Source: Lysobacterales bacterium (lineage in GTDB: Bacteria; Pseudomonadota; Gammaproteobacteria; Xanthomonadales; BPKI01). Taken from it: a DNA stretch of 64,000 nt. Shown in pieces: positions 47,444-55,802 of the stretch (the stretch's first letter is position 1; each line of letters opens with the position of its first letter). The translations under genes and the position numbers were made by a program. The notes under the pieces are model-generated. The model saw nothing but the letters and a program-made list of their open reading frames with translations. It was not told the origin of the DNA and did not search any database. The stretch is from positions 2,252,214 to 2,316,213 of the forward strand of contig BPKI01000001.1 in the NCBI GenBank assembly GCA_026005055.1. Reading direction: 5' to 3'.

Positions 47444-48216
47444 CCCGGCACTTGCTCCTCGGGCCTGAGCGTGAGCACCTCGAAACCCGTCTCCGTGACC
47501 AGGACCGTGTGCTCCCACTGCGCGGAGAGGCTGCGATCGCGAGTGATCACCGTCCAACCGTCCGGCAGCAGGCGGGTGTGGCGCTGGCCGGCGTTGATCA
47601 TCGGTTCGACGGTGAAGGTCATTCCCGGCTTGAGCTCCACACCCTCGCCGGGTCGGCCGTAATGCAGGATGTTGGGCTCCTCGTGGAAGCGCTCGCCGAT
47701 GCCGTGGCCGCAGTACTCGCGGACCACGGAGAAGCGCTGAGCCTCGACGAAGCTCTGGATCGCGTGCCCGATGTCGCCGGTGCGCGCTCCGGGACGGACG
47801 GCGAGGATGCCGCGCCACATCGCCTCGCGGGCGGTCTCGCACAGGCGCCGCGCGAGCACCGAGGGCTCGCCGACGTAGAACATCCGGCTGGTATCGCCGT
47901 GAAAACCATCCTTGATCACGGTGACGTCGACGTTGATGATGTCGCCCTCCTTCAAGCGCTTGCTCGGGCTCGGGATGCCGTGGCAGACGACGTGGTTGAC
48001 CGAGGTGCAGATCGACTTGGGGAAGCCCTTGTAGCCGAGGCAGGCGGGAATCACCCCGAGCTCCTCGACCATGTAGCGGTGGCAAATCCGATCGAGCTCC
48101 TCGGTCGTGATTCCCGGCTGCACGTAGGGCTCGATCATGACCAACACCTGCGCGGCGAGGCGGCCTGCCTCGCGCATCTTCTCGATCTGCTCGGGCGTCT
48201 TGAGGGTGATCGGCAC
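47440..48216 (-). CDS. map: Type I methionine aminopeptidase
   Basis: Removes the initiator methionine. The 258-residue metallopeptidase has the substrate His region [14 protein letters not shown], metal ligands in [41 protein letters not shown] and QWEHTVLVT. The GTG at 48216 (preceded by AAGGG) gives [18 protein letters not shown]; an ATG 13 codons upstream is an alternative. It is divergent from rpsB, as in E. coli. Confidence 0.97.
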   Translation of the reverse strand: MPITLKTPEQIEKMREAGRLAAQVLVMIEPYVQPGITTEELDRICHRYMVEELGVIPACLGYKGFPKSICTSVNHVVCHGIPSPSKRLKEGDIINVDVTVIKDGFHGDTSRMFYVGEPSVLARRLCETAREAMWRGILAVRPGARTGDIGHAIQSFVEAQRFSVVREYCGHGIGERFHEEPNILHYGRPGEGVELKPGMTFTVEPMINAGQRHTRLLPDGWTVITRDRSLSAQWEHTVLVTETGFEVLTLRPEEQVPG

Positions 48217-48225
48217 GGATGGCCC

Positions 48226-48255
48226 TTGTCCTCCGGAGGCTTTCAAGCCTATCAT
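48226..48255 (+). promoter_or_regulatory. Candidate rpsB promoter
   Basis: TTGTCC (48226-48231) and TATCAT (48250-48255) are separated by 18 bp on the plus strand, in the gap between map and rpsB. The matches are 4/6 and 5/6. Transcription would start near 48262, leaving a leader of about 200 nt. Confidence 0.45.
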
Positions 48256-48261
48256 CCTCAG

Positions 48262-48462
48262 GATTTGTCGGTCGCGATGAGCGCCGGTGAGGGCGTCGGC
48301 CCCGAAATCCGGGAACCGCCGTCGCCCGATTCCACACACGCGCCGAAACCGGCGGCGGGGTGTCCGGAGTTCGCCGCTCCGGATCGCCGTGCGGGGCGCG
48401 TGGAGGCCCCAACCCCCTGCGCCGAGGTCCCAGCGGCGCGCTTGATCCAAGAGGTTCCATCC
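48262..48462 (+). other. Long rpsB leader with a stem-loop
   Basis: About 200 nt separate the candidate promoter from the rpsB start. A perfect 7-bp hairpin, TCCGGAG/CTCCGGA, lies at 48363-48383. Leaders of rpsB operons are autoregulated by S2 in other bacteria, so this region could hold such a control element, but I did not recognise a specific known motif. Confidence 0.3.
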
Positions 48463-49350
48463 ATGCCACAGATCACCATGCGCCAAATGCTGGAGGCTGG
48501 AGTCCACTTCGGCCACCAGACCCGCTATTGGAACCCGCGCATGGCGCCCTTCATCTTCGGCGCTCGCGGCAAGATCCACATCATCAACCTCGAGAAGACG
48601 CTCCCCCTGTTCAACCAGGCGATGCAGTTCCTCACCGAGGTCGCCAAGCGGCGCGGAACCGTGCTGTTCGTCGGCACCAAGCGCTCGGCGCGCGAGGCCA
48701 TCCGGGAGGAAGCCCTCCGCTGCGGAATGCCTTACGTGGCGCACCGCTGGCTGGGCGGGATGCTCACCAACTTCCGCACCGTGCGCCAATCGGTGGCGCG
48801 GCTCAAAGAGCTCGAGGCGATGGCGAGCGATGGCAGCTTCGACCGCCTCCCCAAGCACGAGGTGCTCTCCCTGATGCGCGAGCGTGAGAAGCTCGAGAAC
48901 TCGCTCGGCGGTATCAAGGAAATGGCAGGCCTACCCGACGCGCTCTTCGTGATCGACATCGGTCACGAGCGCATCGCCGTGGCCGAAGCGCGCAGGCTCG
49001 GCATCCCGGTCGTCGGGGTGGTCGATACCAACTACGACCCGCAGTTGGTGGACTATCCCATTCCCGGCAACGACGACGCCATCCGCGCCGTGCAGCTCTA
49101 TGCTCGCGCCGCCGCCGACGCGGTGCTCGAAGGCAAGGCGAGTGCTCCCGAGGTGGCGCTGGTCGGCGACGATGAATTCGTCGAACTCGACGCCGAAGGG
49201 AATCCGGTGGTTTCCCGCGAGACCGAGCCGACTCCCGCCCGCAGGGCGACTCCTCGCCGCCGCGCCGCCGACGGTCGGCGCGGCGAGGCCGCAGGCCGCG
49301 CGCGCCGCTCCCAGCAGGCGACGCAGGAAACGGCCGCCGAGGACGAATGA
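48463..49350 (+). CDS. rpsB: 30S ribosomal protein S2 with long C-terminal extension
   Basis: A 295-residue S2 starting [40 protein letters not shown] and [18 protein letters not shown] are typical. Residues up to about 240 cover the whole S2 fold; the last 50 or so are a low-complexity, Arg/Ala/Glu/Thr-rich tail with no counterpart in E. coli S2 (241 residues). The ATG is 9 nt after GAGG. First gene of the rpsB-tsf-pyrH-frr series. Confidence 0.97.
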   Translation: MPQITMRQMLEAGVHFGHQTRYWNPRMAPFIFGARGKIHIINLEKTLPLFNQAMQFLTEVAKRRGTVLFVGTKRSAREAIREEALRCGMPYVAHRWLGGMLTNFRTVRQSVARLKELEAMASDGSFDRLPKHEVLSLMREREKLENSLGGIKEMAGLPDALFVIDIGHERIAVAEARRLGIPVVGVVDTNYDPQLVDYPIPGNDDAIRAVQLYARAAADAVLEGKASAPEVALVGDDEFVELDAEGNPVVSRETEPTPARRATPRRRAADGRRGEAAGRARRSQQATQETAAEDE

Positions 49351-49373
49351 TCCCCCTTTCCTCCTGAGACGCC

Positions 49374-50249
49374 ATGAACATTTCCGCCCAACTCGTCAAA
49401 GAACTCCGCGAACGCTCCGGCGCCGGCATGATGGAATGCAAGAAGGCCCTCGCCGAGAGCGGCGGTGACTTGGATGCCGCCATCGAGTACCTGCGCAAGC
49501 AGGGTTTGGCCAAGGCCGACAAGAAGGCGAGCCGGATCGCCGCCGAGGGGCGCATCGCGCTCGCCGTCGCGGATGACGGCCGTCGCGCAGTGCTGGTCGA
49601 GGTCAACTGCGAAACCGATTTCGTCGCCAAAGACGAGAGCTTCGTGCGCTTCGCCGAAGAGGTCGCGAAGGCGGCGCTCGCCGCCGACACCGGCGAGATC
49701 GAGCGGATCCGCGATCTGCCGCTCAACGGCCGTACCGTGGAGGAGGAACGGCAGGCGCTGGTGGCGCGGATCGGCGAGAACATCCAGGTCCGGCGCGCCG
49801 CCCGTCTCGAGGGACCGCGCATCGGCCATTACCTGCACGGCAGCAGGATCGGCGTCCTGCTCGCCCTGGAGGGTGGCGAGGAGACGCTGGCCCGCGAACT
49901 CGCGATGCACGTCGCCGCGCTCAAGCCGGTGTGGATCTCCGTAGAAACGGTTCCCGGGGAGGTGCTCGCCAAGGAGCGTGAGATCGCCCTCGCGCAGGTG
50001 AAGGACAGCGGCAAGCCGCCGGAGATCCTCGAGAAGATGGTCGAGGGCAAGGTGCGTAAGGCGCTGTCCGAACAGACGCTGCTTGGACAGGCCTTCGTCA
50101 AGGGCGACGGCAAGGAGACCGTAGCCGAGGTACTGCGCAAGCGTGCCGCCAAGGTCATCGGGTTCGTCCGCCTCGAAGTCGGCGAAGGCGTCGAAAAGAA
50201 GGCCGAGAACTTCGCCGAGGAGGTCATGAAGCAGGCCGGACTGGCCTGA
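49374..50249 (+). CDS. tsf: Elongation factor Ts
   Basis: The nucleotide exchange factor for EF-Tu. The 291-residue product has the UBA-like N-terminus ([20 protein letters not shown]), the TDFV loop in [13 protein letters not shown] that displaces Mg from EF-Tu, and the C-terminal [13 protein letters not shown] region. It lies 23 bp after rpsB. Confidence 0.98.
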   Translation: MNISAQLVKELRERSGAGMMECKKALAESGGDLDAAIEYLRKQGLAKADKKASRIAAEGRIALAVADDGRRAVLVEVNCETDFVAKDESFVRFAEEVAKAALAADTGEIERIRDLPLNGRTVEEERQALVARIGENIQVRRAARLEGPRIGHYLHGSRIGVLLALEGGEETLARELAMHVAALKPVWISVETVPGEVLAKEREIALAQVKDSGKPPEILEKMVEGKVRKALSEQTLLGQAFVKGDGKETVAEVLRKRAAKVIGFVRLEVGEGVEKKAENFAEEVMKQAGLA

Positions 50250-50254
50250 GCTCC

Positions 50255-50986
50255 ATGACCGAGCACGCCCCCCGCTACCGCCGCATCCTGCTCAAGCTGT
50301 CCGGCGAGGCGCTCCTCGGCCATGCCGACTACGGCATCGACCCCGAAGTGCTGGGACGAATCGCTGGGGAAATCCGCGAAGTCGCTTCGCTCGGGGTGCA
50401 GGTCGGGGTGGTCATCGGGGGAGGAAACATCTTCCGCGGCGCCGGCCTGGCCGCCTCCGGCATGGACCGGGTCACCGCCGACCACATGGGCATGCTGGCG
50501 ACGGTGATGAATGCGCTGGCCATGCAGGACGCCCTCGAACGCATGGGATTGCCGGCGCGGGTGATGAGCGCGATCAAGATCAACGAAGTCTGCGAGGACT
50601 ACATCCGGCGTCGCGCCATCCGGCATCTCGAGAAGGGACGGGTGACGATCTTTGCGGCGGGAACGGGCAATCCCTTCTTCACCACCGACTCGGCCGCGGC
50701 CCTGCGCGCCATCGAAATCGGCGCCGAAATCTTGATCAAGGCGACCAAGGTCGACGGCGTTTACGATGCCGATCCCGGCCGCTACCCCAACGCCCGGCGC
50801 TTCGCGCGAGTGAGCTACGAGGAGGTCATCCAGCACGACCTCAGGGTCATGGACACGGCCGCCATCGCGCTCTGCCGCGACTACTCGATGCCCCTTCGCA
50901 TCTACGACATGAACCGCGAGGGCGGGCTCATTCGGATCGTGCGCGGGGAGGAGCTCGGGACGCTCGTCGCCCACCGCGAGGCCTGA
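50255..50986 (+). CDS. pyrH: UMP kinase
   Basis: A hexameric amino-acid-kinase-fold enzyme that phosphorylates UMP to UDP. The 243-residue product has [42 protein letters not shown] and [13 protein letters not shown]. It starts 5 bp after tsf. The tsf-pyrH-frr order is near universal in Proteobacteria. Confidence 0.98.
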   Translation: MTEHAPRYRRILLKLSGEALLGHADYGIDPEVLGRIAGEIREVASLGVQVGVVIGGGNIFRGAGLAASGMDRVTADHMGMLATVMNALAMQDALERMGLPARVMSAIKINEVCEDYIRRRAIRHLEKGRVTIFAAGTGNPFFTTDSAAALRAIEIGAEILIKATKVDGVYDADPGRYPNARRFARVSYEEVIQHDLRVMDTAAIALCRDYSMPLRIYDMNREGGLIRIVRGEELGTLVAHREA

Positions 50987-51051
50987 GACCGCGGAACCGC
51001 CTCGCACGGCTCCCGTTACAATGCAGGTTTCCCTTTCGGGAGCTTCCGCCG

Positions 51052-51609
51052 ATGATCCAGAACATCCTCAAGGATGCGGGTGCGCGCATGAGCAAGAGCA
51101 TCGAGGCCTTGCGCCATGAGCTCGCCCGCCTTCGCACCGGCCGGGCCAGCGCCGCCCTCCTCGACCACATCAAGGTGGACTACTACGGCAACGAGGTTCC
51201 GATCAGCCAGGCGGCGACCGTATCAGTGAGCGACGCCCGGACGCTCACGATCACGCCGTGGGACAAGGCGATGGTCGCTCCGATCGAGAAGGCGATCCTC
51301 GCCTCCGATCTCGGGCTCACGCCGAACACCGCGGGAACCACCATCCGCATCGTCCTGCCGCCGCTCACCGAGGAACGCCGACGGGAACTCGGCAAGGTCG
51401 TCCACCACGAGGGCGAGAATACGAAGGTGGCGATCCGCAACATCCGTCGCGATGCCATCCATCACATCAAGGAGCTGCTCAAGGAGCGCAAGATTTCCGA
51501 GGACGAGGAGCGGCGCGCCGAAGAGGAAGTCCAGAAACTGACCGATCGCCACGTTCGCGAGGTGGACGAGCTGGTCCGGCAGAAGGAAGCAGAGCTCCTC
51601 GCCCTCTGA
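51052..51609 (+). CDS. frr: Ribosome recycling factor
   Basis: With EF-G, splits post-termination ribosomes. The 185-residue three-helix-bundle protein has LRTGRASAALLDHIKVDYYG, VSDARTLTITPWDKAMV and IRNIRRDAIHHIKELLK. A TACAAT sequence at 51017-51022 in the 65-bp gap after pyrH could be a -10 for a secondary promoter, but no -35 accompanies it. Its TGA overlaps the uppS ATG (TGATG). Confidence 0.98.
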   Translation: MIQNILKDAGARMSKSIEALRHELARLRTGRASAALLDHIKVDYYGNEVPISQAATVSVSDARTLTITPWDKAMVAPIEKAILASDLGLTPNTAGTTIRIVLPPLTEERRRELGKVVHHEGENTKVAIRNIRRDAIHHIKELLKERKISEDEERRAEEEVQKLTDRHVREVDELVRQKEAELLAL

Positions 51610-52364
51610 TGGCCGCGCCCGAGGCCCCGCGCCTGCCGCCGGGAACGCGACTGCCGCGGCATCTCGCGGTGGTGATGGACGGCAACGGACGCTGGGCCCG
51701 ACAGCGTAATCGTCCGCGCAGCTTCGGCCATCGCGCCGGCGCGAAGGCGGCGCGGACCACCATCGCCTTCTGCTTGCGAGAGGGCATTCCCTTCCTCACG
51801 CTCTTCGCCTTTTCGAGCGAAAACTGGCGCCGACCGCGGGAGGAAGTGAGCGGGCTGATGCGGATGTTGCTCGCCGCCCTGCGCCGGGACGTGGCCGAAC
51901 TGGCGGGGCACGGCGTCAGCCTGCGTTTCTTCGGCGAGCGCAGCGCCCTTCCCGAGGCGGTGCGGCACGCGATCGGCGAAGCCGAGAAGCGTACCGCTGG
52001 GCTCGACCGCCTCACCCTCGCAATCGCCCTGAACTATGGCGGCCGCTGGGACATCGCCCAGGCCGCACGTACTCTCGCCACCCGCGTCGCCCGCGGCGAA
52101 CTGGATCCGGAGGCGATCGACGAGGCGACTTTCGCCACGGCCTTGGCCACCACCGGCATGCCCGATCCCGATCTGCTGATCCGTACTGGCGGAGAGCTCA
52201 GGCTCAGCAACTTCCTGCTCTGGCAGTCGGCCTACAGCGAGCTCTACTTCACCGAACGCTTCTGGCCGGACGTCGACGACGAATTGCTCTGCAGCGCGGT
52301 CCTCGATTACGCCCGCCGCGAGCGTCGCTTCGGTCGGATCCCCGCAACGGAGCCGATGCCGTGA
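51609..52364 (+). CDS. uppS: Undecaprenyl diphosphate synthase
   Basis: A cis-prenyltransferase making the C55 carrier for peptidoglycan and O-antigen. The 251-residue product has HLAVVMDGNGRWA with the catalytic Asp, TLFAFSSENWRRP, NYGGRWDI and the C-terminal PDLLIRTGGELRLSNFLLWQ. Start overlaps frr; end overlaps cdsA by GTGA. Confidence 0.97.
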   Translation: MAAPEAPRLPPGTRLPRHLAVVMDGNGRWARQRNRPRSFGHRAGAKAARTTIAFCLREGIPFLTLFAFSSENWRRPREEVSGLMRMLLAALRRDVAELAGHGVSLRFFGERSALPEAVRHAIGEAEKRTAGLDRLTLAIALNYGGRWDIAQAARTLATRVARGELDPEAIDEATFATALATTGMPDPDLLIRTGGELRLSNFLLWQSAYSELYFTERFWPDVDDELLCSAVLDYARRERRFGRIPATEPMP

Positions 52365-53188
52365 CCGACTCTCTCCGCACTCGCATCGGCACGGCGGCGG
52401 TCCTGCTGCCGCCGGTGCTCGCGGTGATCCTCTTCGCTGGGCCTTTGGCCTTCGCGCTCGGACTGGGAGCCTTCCTTCTCATCGCCGGCTGGGAGTGGCT
52501 GCGCCTGTGCGGAATGCCATCGCGGCCGTTGCGGGCGCTGTGGCTCGCGGGGCTGCTCGCGCTCGCCGCGGCCCTCTACGCTTTCGCGCCTCGCCCGCTG
52601 GTGGAGGGTCTGATCCTTTCCGGCGCAGCTTTCTGGCTTCTCGCCCTGCTGTGGCTGCGCCATCCCCATTTCGGCGCGACGCCGGGAATCTATGCCTGTC
52701 TGCTCAAGGCCCTCGCCGGATGCTTTGCCCTGCTCGCGGGCTGGCTCGCGCTCGTCGTTTTGCGCGAAGGCACCGAAGGCGTGCAATGGGTGCTTTATCT
52801 GCTCGCGCTCGTGTGGGTGGCCGACATCGGCGCTTACTTCTCCGGCCGCGCGATCGGCGGCGCGCGTCTCGCGCCGACCATCAGCCCAGGAAAGACCTGG
52901 GCCGGCTTCGCCGGAGGGATGACCGCTTCCGCGGCGCTCGCCCTCATCGCCGGCCGCTTCGGCTTCGGACTGGTCGGGCGCGATCTCGCGATGCTTTTCC
53001 TGCTGAGCCTCGCCAGCGCCATGCTCTCGGTGGTCGGCGACCTCTTCGAGAGTCTCATCAAGCGCCAGGGAAGACAGAAGGACTCCGGTCGTCTGCTGCC
53101 GGGACACGGCGGCGTCTTCGACCGCATCGACTCCCTGCTCGCGGCGGCGCCGGTCTTCGTGGCCGGAAAAGCCTGGATCCTGCCATGA
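52361..53188 (+). CDS. cdsA: Phosphatidate cytidylyltransferase
   Basis: Makes CDP-diacylglycerol for phospholipid synthesis. The 275-residue protein is polytopic (about eight helices) and ends with the CDS signature GDLFESLIKRQGRQKDSG followed by LPGHGGVFDRIDSLL. The GTG start overlaps the uppS stop; the stop overlaps the dxr start. Confidence 0.96.
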   Translation: MTDSLRTRIGTAAVLLPPVLAVILFAGPLAFALGLGAFLLIAGWEWLRLCGMPSRPLRALWLAGLLALAAALYAFAPRPLVEGLILSGAAFWLLALLWLRHPHFGATPGIYACLLKALAGCFALLAGWLALVVLREGTEGVQWVLYLLALVWVADIGAYFSGRAIGGARLAPTISPGKTWAGFAGGMTASAALALIAGRFGFGLVGRDLAMLFLLSLASAMLSVVGDLFESLIKRQGRQKDSGRLLPGHGGVFDRIDSLLAAAPVFVAGKAWILP

Positions 53189-54360
53189 GGACGATCACCC
53201 TGCTCGGCGCCACCGGCTCGATCGGCCGCAGCGCCCTCGCTGTGATCGAGCGCCATCCCGACCGCTTCCGTCTGCGCGCCGCCGCAGCGCTCCGGGACGT
53301 CGAGGGCATGGCTGCGATCGTCCACCGTCACCGCCCGGCACGAGTGGCGCTCGCCGATCCCGAGGCCGCGGCGCGGCTTCGGGCAATGCTCGACGGATGC
53401 TGCGAGGTGCTCTCCGGAGAAGATGCGCTCCTCGAGCTTGCCGCCGAGCCCGAGACAGACACGGTGATCGCCGCGATCGTGGGAGCGAAGGGCCTGGCGC
53501 CGACCCTGGCGGCGGCTCAGGCGGGGAAGCGCATCCTGCTCGCGAACAAGGAGAGCGCCGTGGTCGGCGGCAGGCTGCTGCTCGAGAGCTGCCAGCGCTC
53601 GGGCGCGCGGTTGATCCCGATCGACAGCGAGCACAACGCCATCTTTCAATGCCTGCCCCCGGCACAGGACCGGCTCGGCGGGGTGGAGCGGATCGTACTC
53701 ACCGCCTCGGGCGGACCCTTCCGCGGGCGCAAGCGGGAGTCCCTGATCGCGGTCACGCCGGAAGAGGCCGTCGCCCATCCCAACTGGCGAATGGGCGCGA
53801 AGATCTCGGTGGACTCGGCGAGCCTGATGAACAAAGGACTCGAGGTGATCGAGGCGCACATCCTCTTCGGAATCGCGCCGGAGCGCATCGAGGTCGTGGT
53901 CCATCCGCAGAGCATCGTCCACGCCCTGGTCGCTTACCGCGATGGCTCGGTCCTCGCCGAGCTCGCTCTTCCCGATATGCGGGTGGCCATCGCTCATGCC
54001 CTGGCCTGGCCCGAGCGCATGGAATCGGGGGTACCGCCGCTCGATCTCGGCGTCCTCGGCCGCCTCGATTTCGAACCGCCCGACCGGGACACCTTCCGCT
54101 GCCTCGATCTCGCCTATCGCTGCCTCGAGGCGGGGGGCTCCGGCCCGCTCGTGCTCAATGCCGCCAACGAGGTGGCGGTGGCGCACTTCCTCGCACGCCG
54201 GCTGCCTTTCCTAGCCATTCCCGAGTTGATCGAGCGCACGATCGAACGCTTCCAGCCCCCGCCGGCGCCCGACCTCGCGGGTCTGATCGCGCAGGATGCG
54301 GAAGCGCGGCGGGTCGCCGAGGGGATCGCGGCGAGCCTGGCCGCTTCCGGCACCGGCTAA
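53185..54360 (+). CDS. dxr: 1-deoxy-D-xylulose 5-phosphate reductoisomerase
   Basis: Second enzyme of the non-mevalonate isoprenoid pathway. The 391-residue product has the NADPH fold TLLGATGSIGRSAL, ILLANKESAVVGG, the metal and substrate motifs PIDSEHNAIFQCL and KISVDSASLMNKGLEVIEAH, and HPQSIVHALV. The ATG overlaps the cdsA stop. Being next to uppS ties precursor and polyprenol synthesis in one transcript. Confidence 0.98.
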   Translation: MRTITLLGATGSIGRSALAVIERHPDRFRLRAAAALRDVEGMAAIVHRHRPARVALADPEAAARLRAMLDGCCEVLSGEDALLELAAEPETDTVIAAIVGAKGLAPTLAAAQAGKRILLANKESAVVGGRLLLESCQRSGARLIPIDSEHNAIFQCLPPAQDRLGGVERIVLTASGGPFRGRKRESLIAVTPEEAVAHPNWRMGAKISVDSASLMNKGLEVIEAHILFGIAPERIEVVVHPQSIVHALVAYRDGSVLAELALPDMRVAIAHALAWPERMESGVPPLDLGVLGRLDFEPPDRDTFRCLDLAYRCLEAGGSGPLVLNAANEVAVAHFLARRLPFLAIPELIERTIERFQPPPAPDLAGLIAQDAEARRVAEGIAASLAASGTG

Positions 54361-54370
54361 AATCCCGTCC

Positions 54371-55723
54371 ATGCTTGTGCTCGAGATTCTCGGTGCCCTT
54401 TGGTGGTTCATCCTCACCCTGGGCATCCTCATCACCTTCCATGAGTTCGGCCACTTCTGGGTGGCTCGCCGCTTCGGCGTGAAGGTCCAGCGCTTCTCGA
54501 TCGGTTTCGGGCCCTCGCTGTGGAAGCGGCGCGGTCGCGATGGCACCGAATACGTCCTCGCCGCCATCCCGCTCGGCGGCTACGTCAGCATGCTCGATGA
54601 GCGCGATACCGAGCGGCCACTCTCCCCTGCCGAACGGGAAGCCGCCTTCAATGCCAAACCGGTCGGGCAGCGGATGGCGATCGTCGCGGCCGGGCCGGCC
54701 TTCAACCTCGCGCTCGCGATCCTGGCTTTCTGGCTGATGTTCGTGATCGGCAAGCCGGACTATGCGCCCGTGGTGGGCCGAAGCGAGGGCCTGGCGCGGG
54801 AAGCGGGGCTCGGCCCTGGGGATCGCATCCTCGCGGTGGACGGCGAAGGGGTCGAGACTTGGACGCACGTCCTGCTCGTGCTCACCCGGGCCGCCCTCGA
54901 CCGCCGCGACCTCAAGCTCGCCGTCCGGGACGCGCGCGGCGAGGATCGCACGCTCGTCCTGCCGCTCTCCCGCCTGCGCGAGTTTCGGGACGAGGCGCGT
55001 AGCCTCGAAGCGGTGGGCATCCGGCCCAGGCATCTCGTCGCCGAGGCCGTGATCGGCGGCGTCCAGCCCGGAGGACCTGCGGCCGAAGCAGGGCTGGCGG
55101 CCGGGGATCGGGTGCTCGCCGTCGGGGATGAGCCGGTCGAGGGCTTCGAGGCGCTGGCCGATGCGATCAAACGGGCGGGCGAAGGCGGGGCCGCGGCCGT
55201 CCTCACCATCGAGCGCGATGGTCAGAAGCTGACGCTGAGCGTCCGCCCGCGCTATGACGAGCAACAGAAGCGTTACTTGATCGGGATCACCCCCGCGCCG
55301 GCGAGCCACGACGCCCTGCTCCGGCTCGGTCCGATCGCCGCCGTGCCAGCGGCGCTCCAGGAAACCCTGAGACTCACCGAGGCGACTCTGGGGATGCTCT
55401 GGCGGATGGTGGCGGGCATCGCCTCCACCCAAAACCTCTCCGGGCCGATCACCATCGCCCAGCTCGCTCAGGGCTCGGCCCGGCAAGGGCCGGGCTGGTT
55501 TCTGTTTTTCCTCGGCCTGATCTCCCTGTCGCTGGCGATCCTCAACCTCCTGCCCATCCCGGTCCTCGACGGCGGACACCTCATGTTCCTCCTCGCCGAA
55601 TGGATCAAGGGTCGGCCGCTGAGCGAGAAGGTGATCGCCGCCGGCCAGGCCTTCGGCCTCCTCATCGTCGTCGGCCTGATCGGACTCGCCCTCTATAACG
55701 ATTTCGCGCGCCTCTTTCGCTGA
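54371..55723 (+). CDS. rseP: Site-2 protease RseP
   Basis: An intramembrane zinc metalloprotease that cleaves the anti-sigma factor RseA and signal-peptide remnants. The 450-residue product has HEFGH in the first helix (ILITFHEFGHFWVARRFG), two periplasmic PDZ domains (about 125-210 and 215-300), and the third-helix motif NLLPIPVLDGGHLM with the last zinc ligand. The dxr-rseP-bamA order is standard. Confidence 0.97.
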   Translation: MLVLEILGALWWFILTLGILITFHEFGHFWVARRFGVKVQRFSIGFGPSLWKRRGRDGTEYVLAAIPLGGYVSMLDERDTERPLSPAEREAAFNAKPVGQRMAIVAAGPAFNLALAILAFWLMFVIGKPDYAPVVGRSEGLAREAGLGPGDRILAVDGEGVETWTHVLLVLTRAALDRRDLKLAVRDARGEDRTLVLPLSRLREFRDEARSLEAVGIRPRHLVAEAVIGGVQPGGPAAEAGLAAGDRVLAVGDEPVEGFEALADAIKRAGEGGAAAVLTIERDGQKLTLSVRPRYDEQQKRYLIGITPAPASHDALLRLGPIAAVPAALQETLRLTEATLGMLWRMVAGIASTQNLSGPITIAQLAQGSARQGPGWFLFFLGLISLSLAILNLLPIPVLDGGHLMFLLAEWIKGRPLSEKVIAAGQAFGLLIVVGLIGLALYNDFARLFR

Positions 55724-55802
55724 AGACCTTGGGGTATCCTTGGCGGGCCCTGCCGAGCGCGCGGCAGTTCGACCGCGCCCCTGTCCGCGACGGATGTGAA
55801 AA

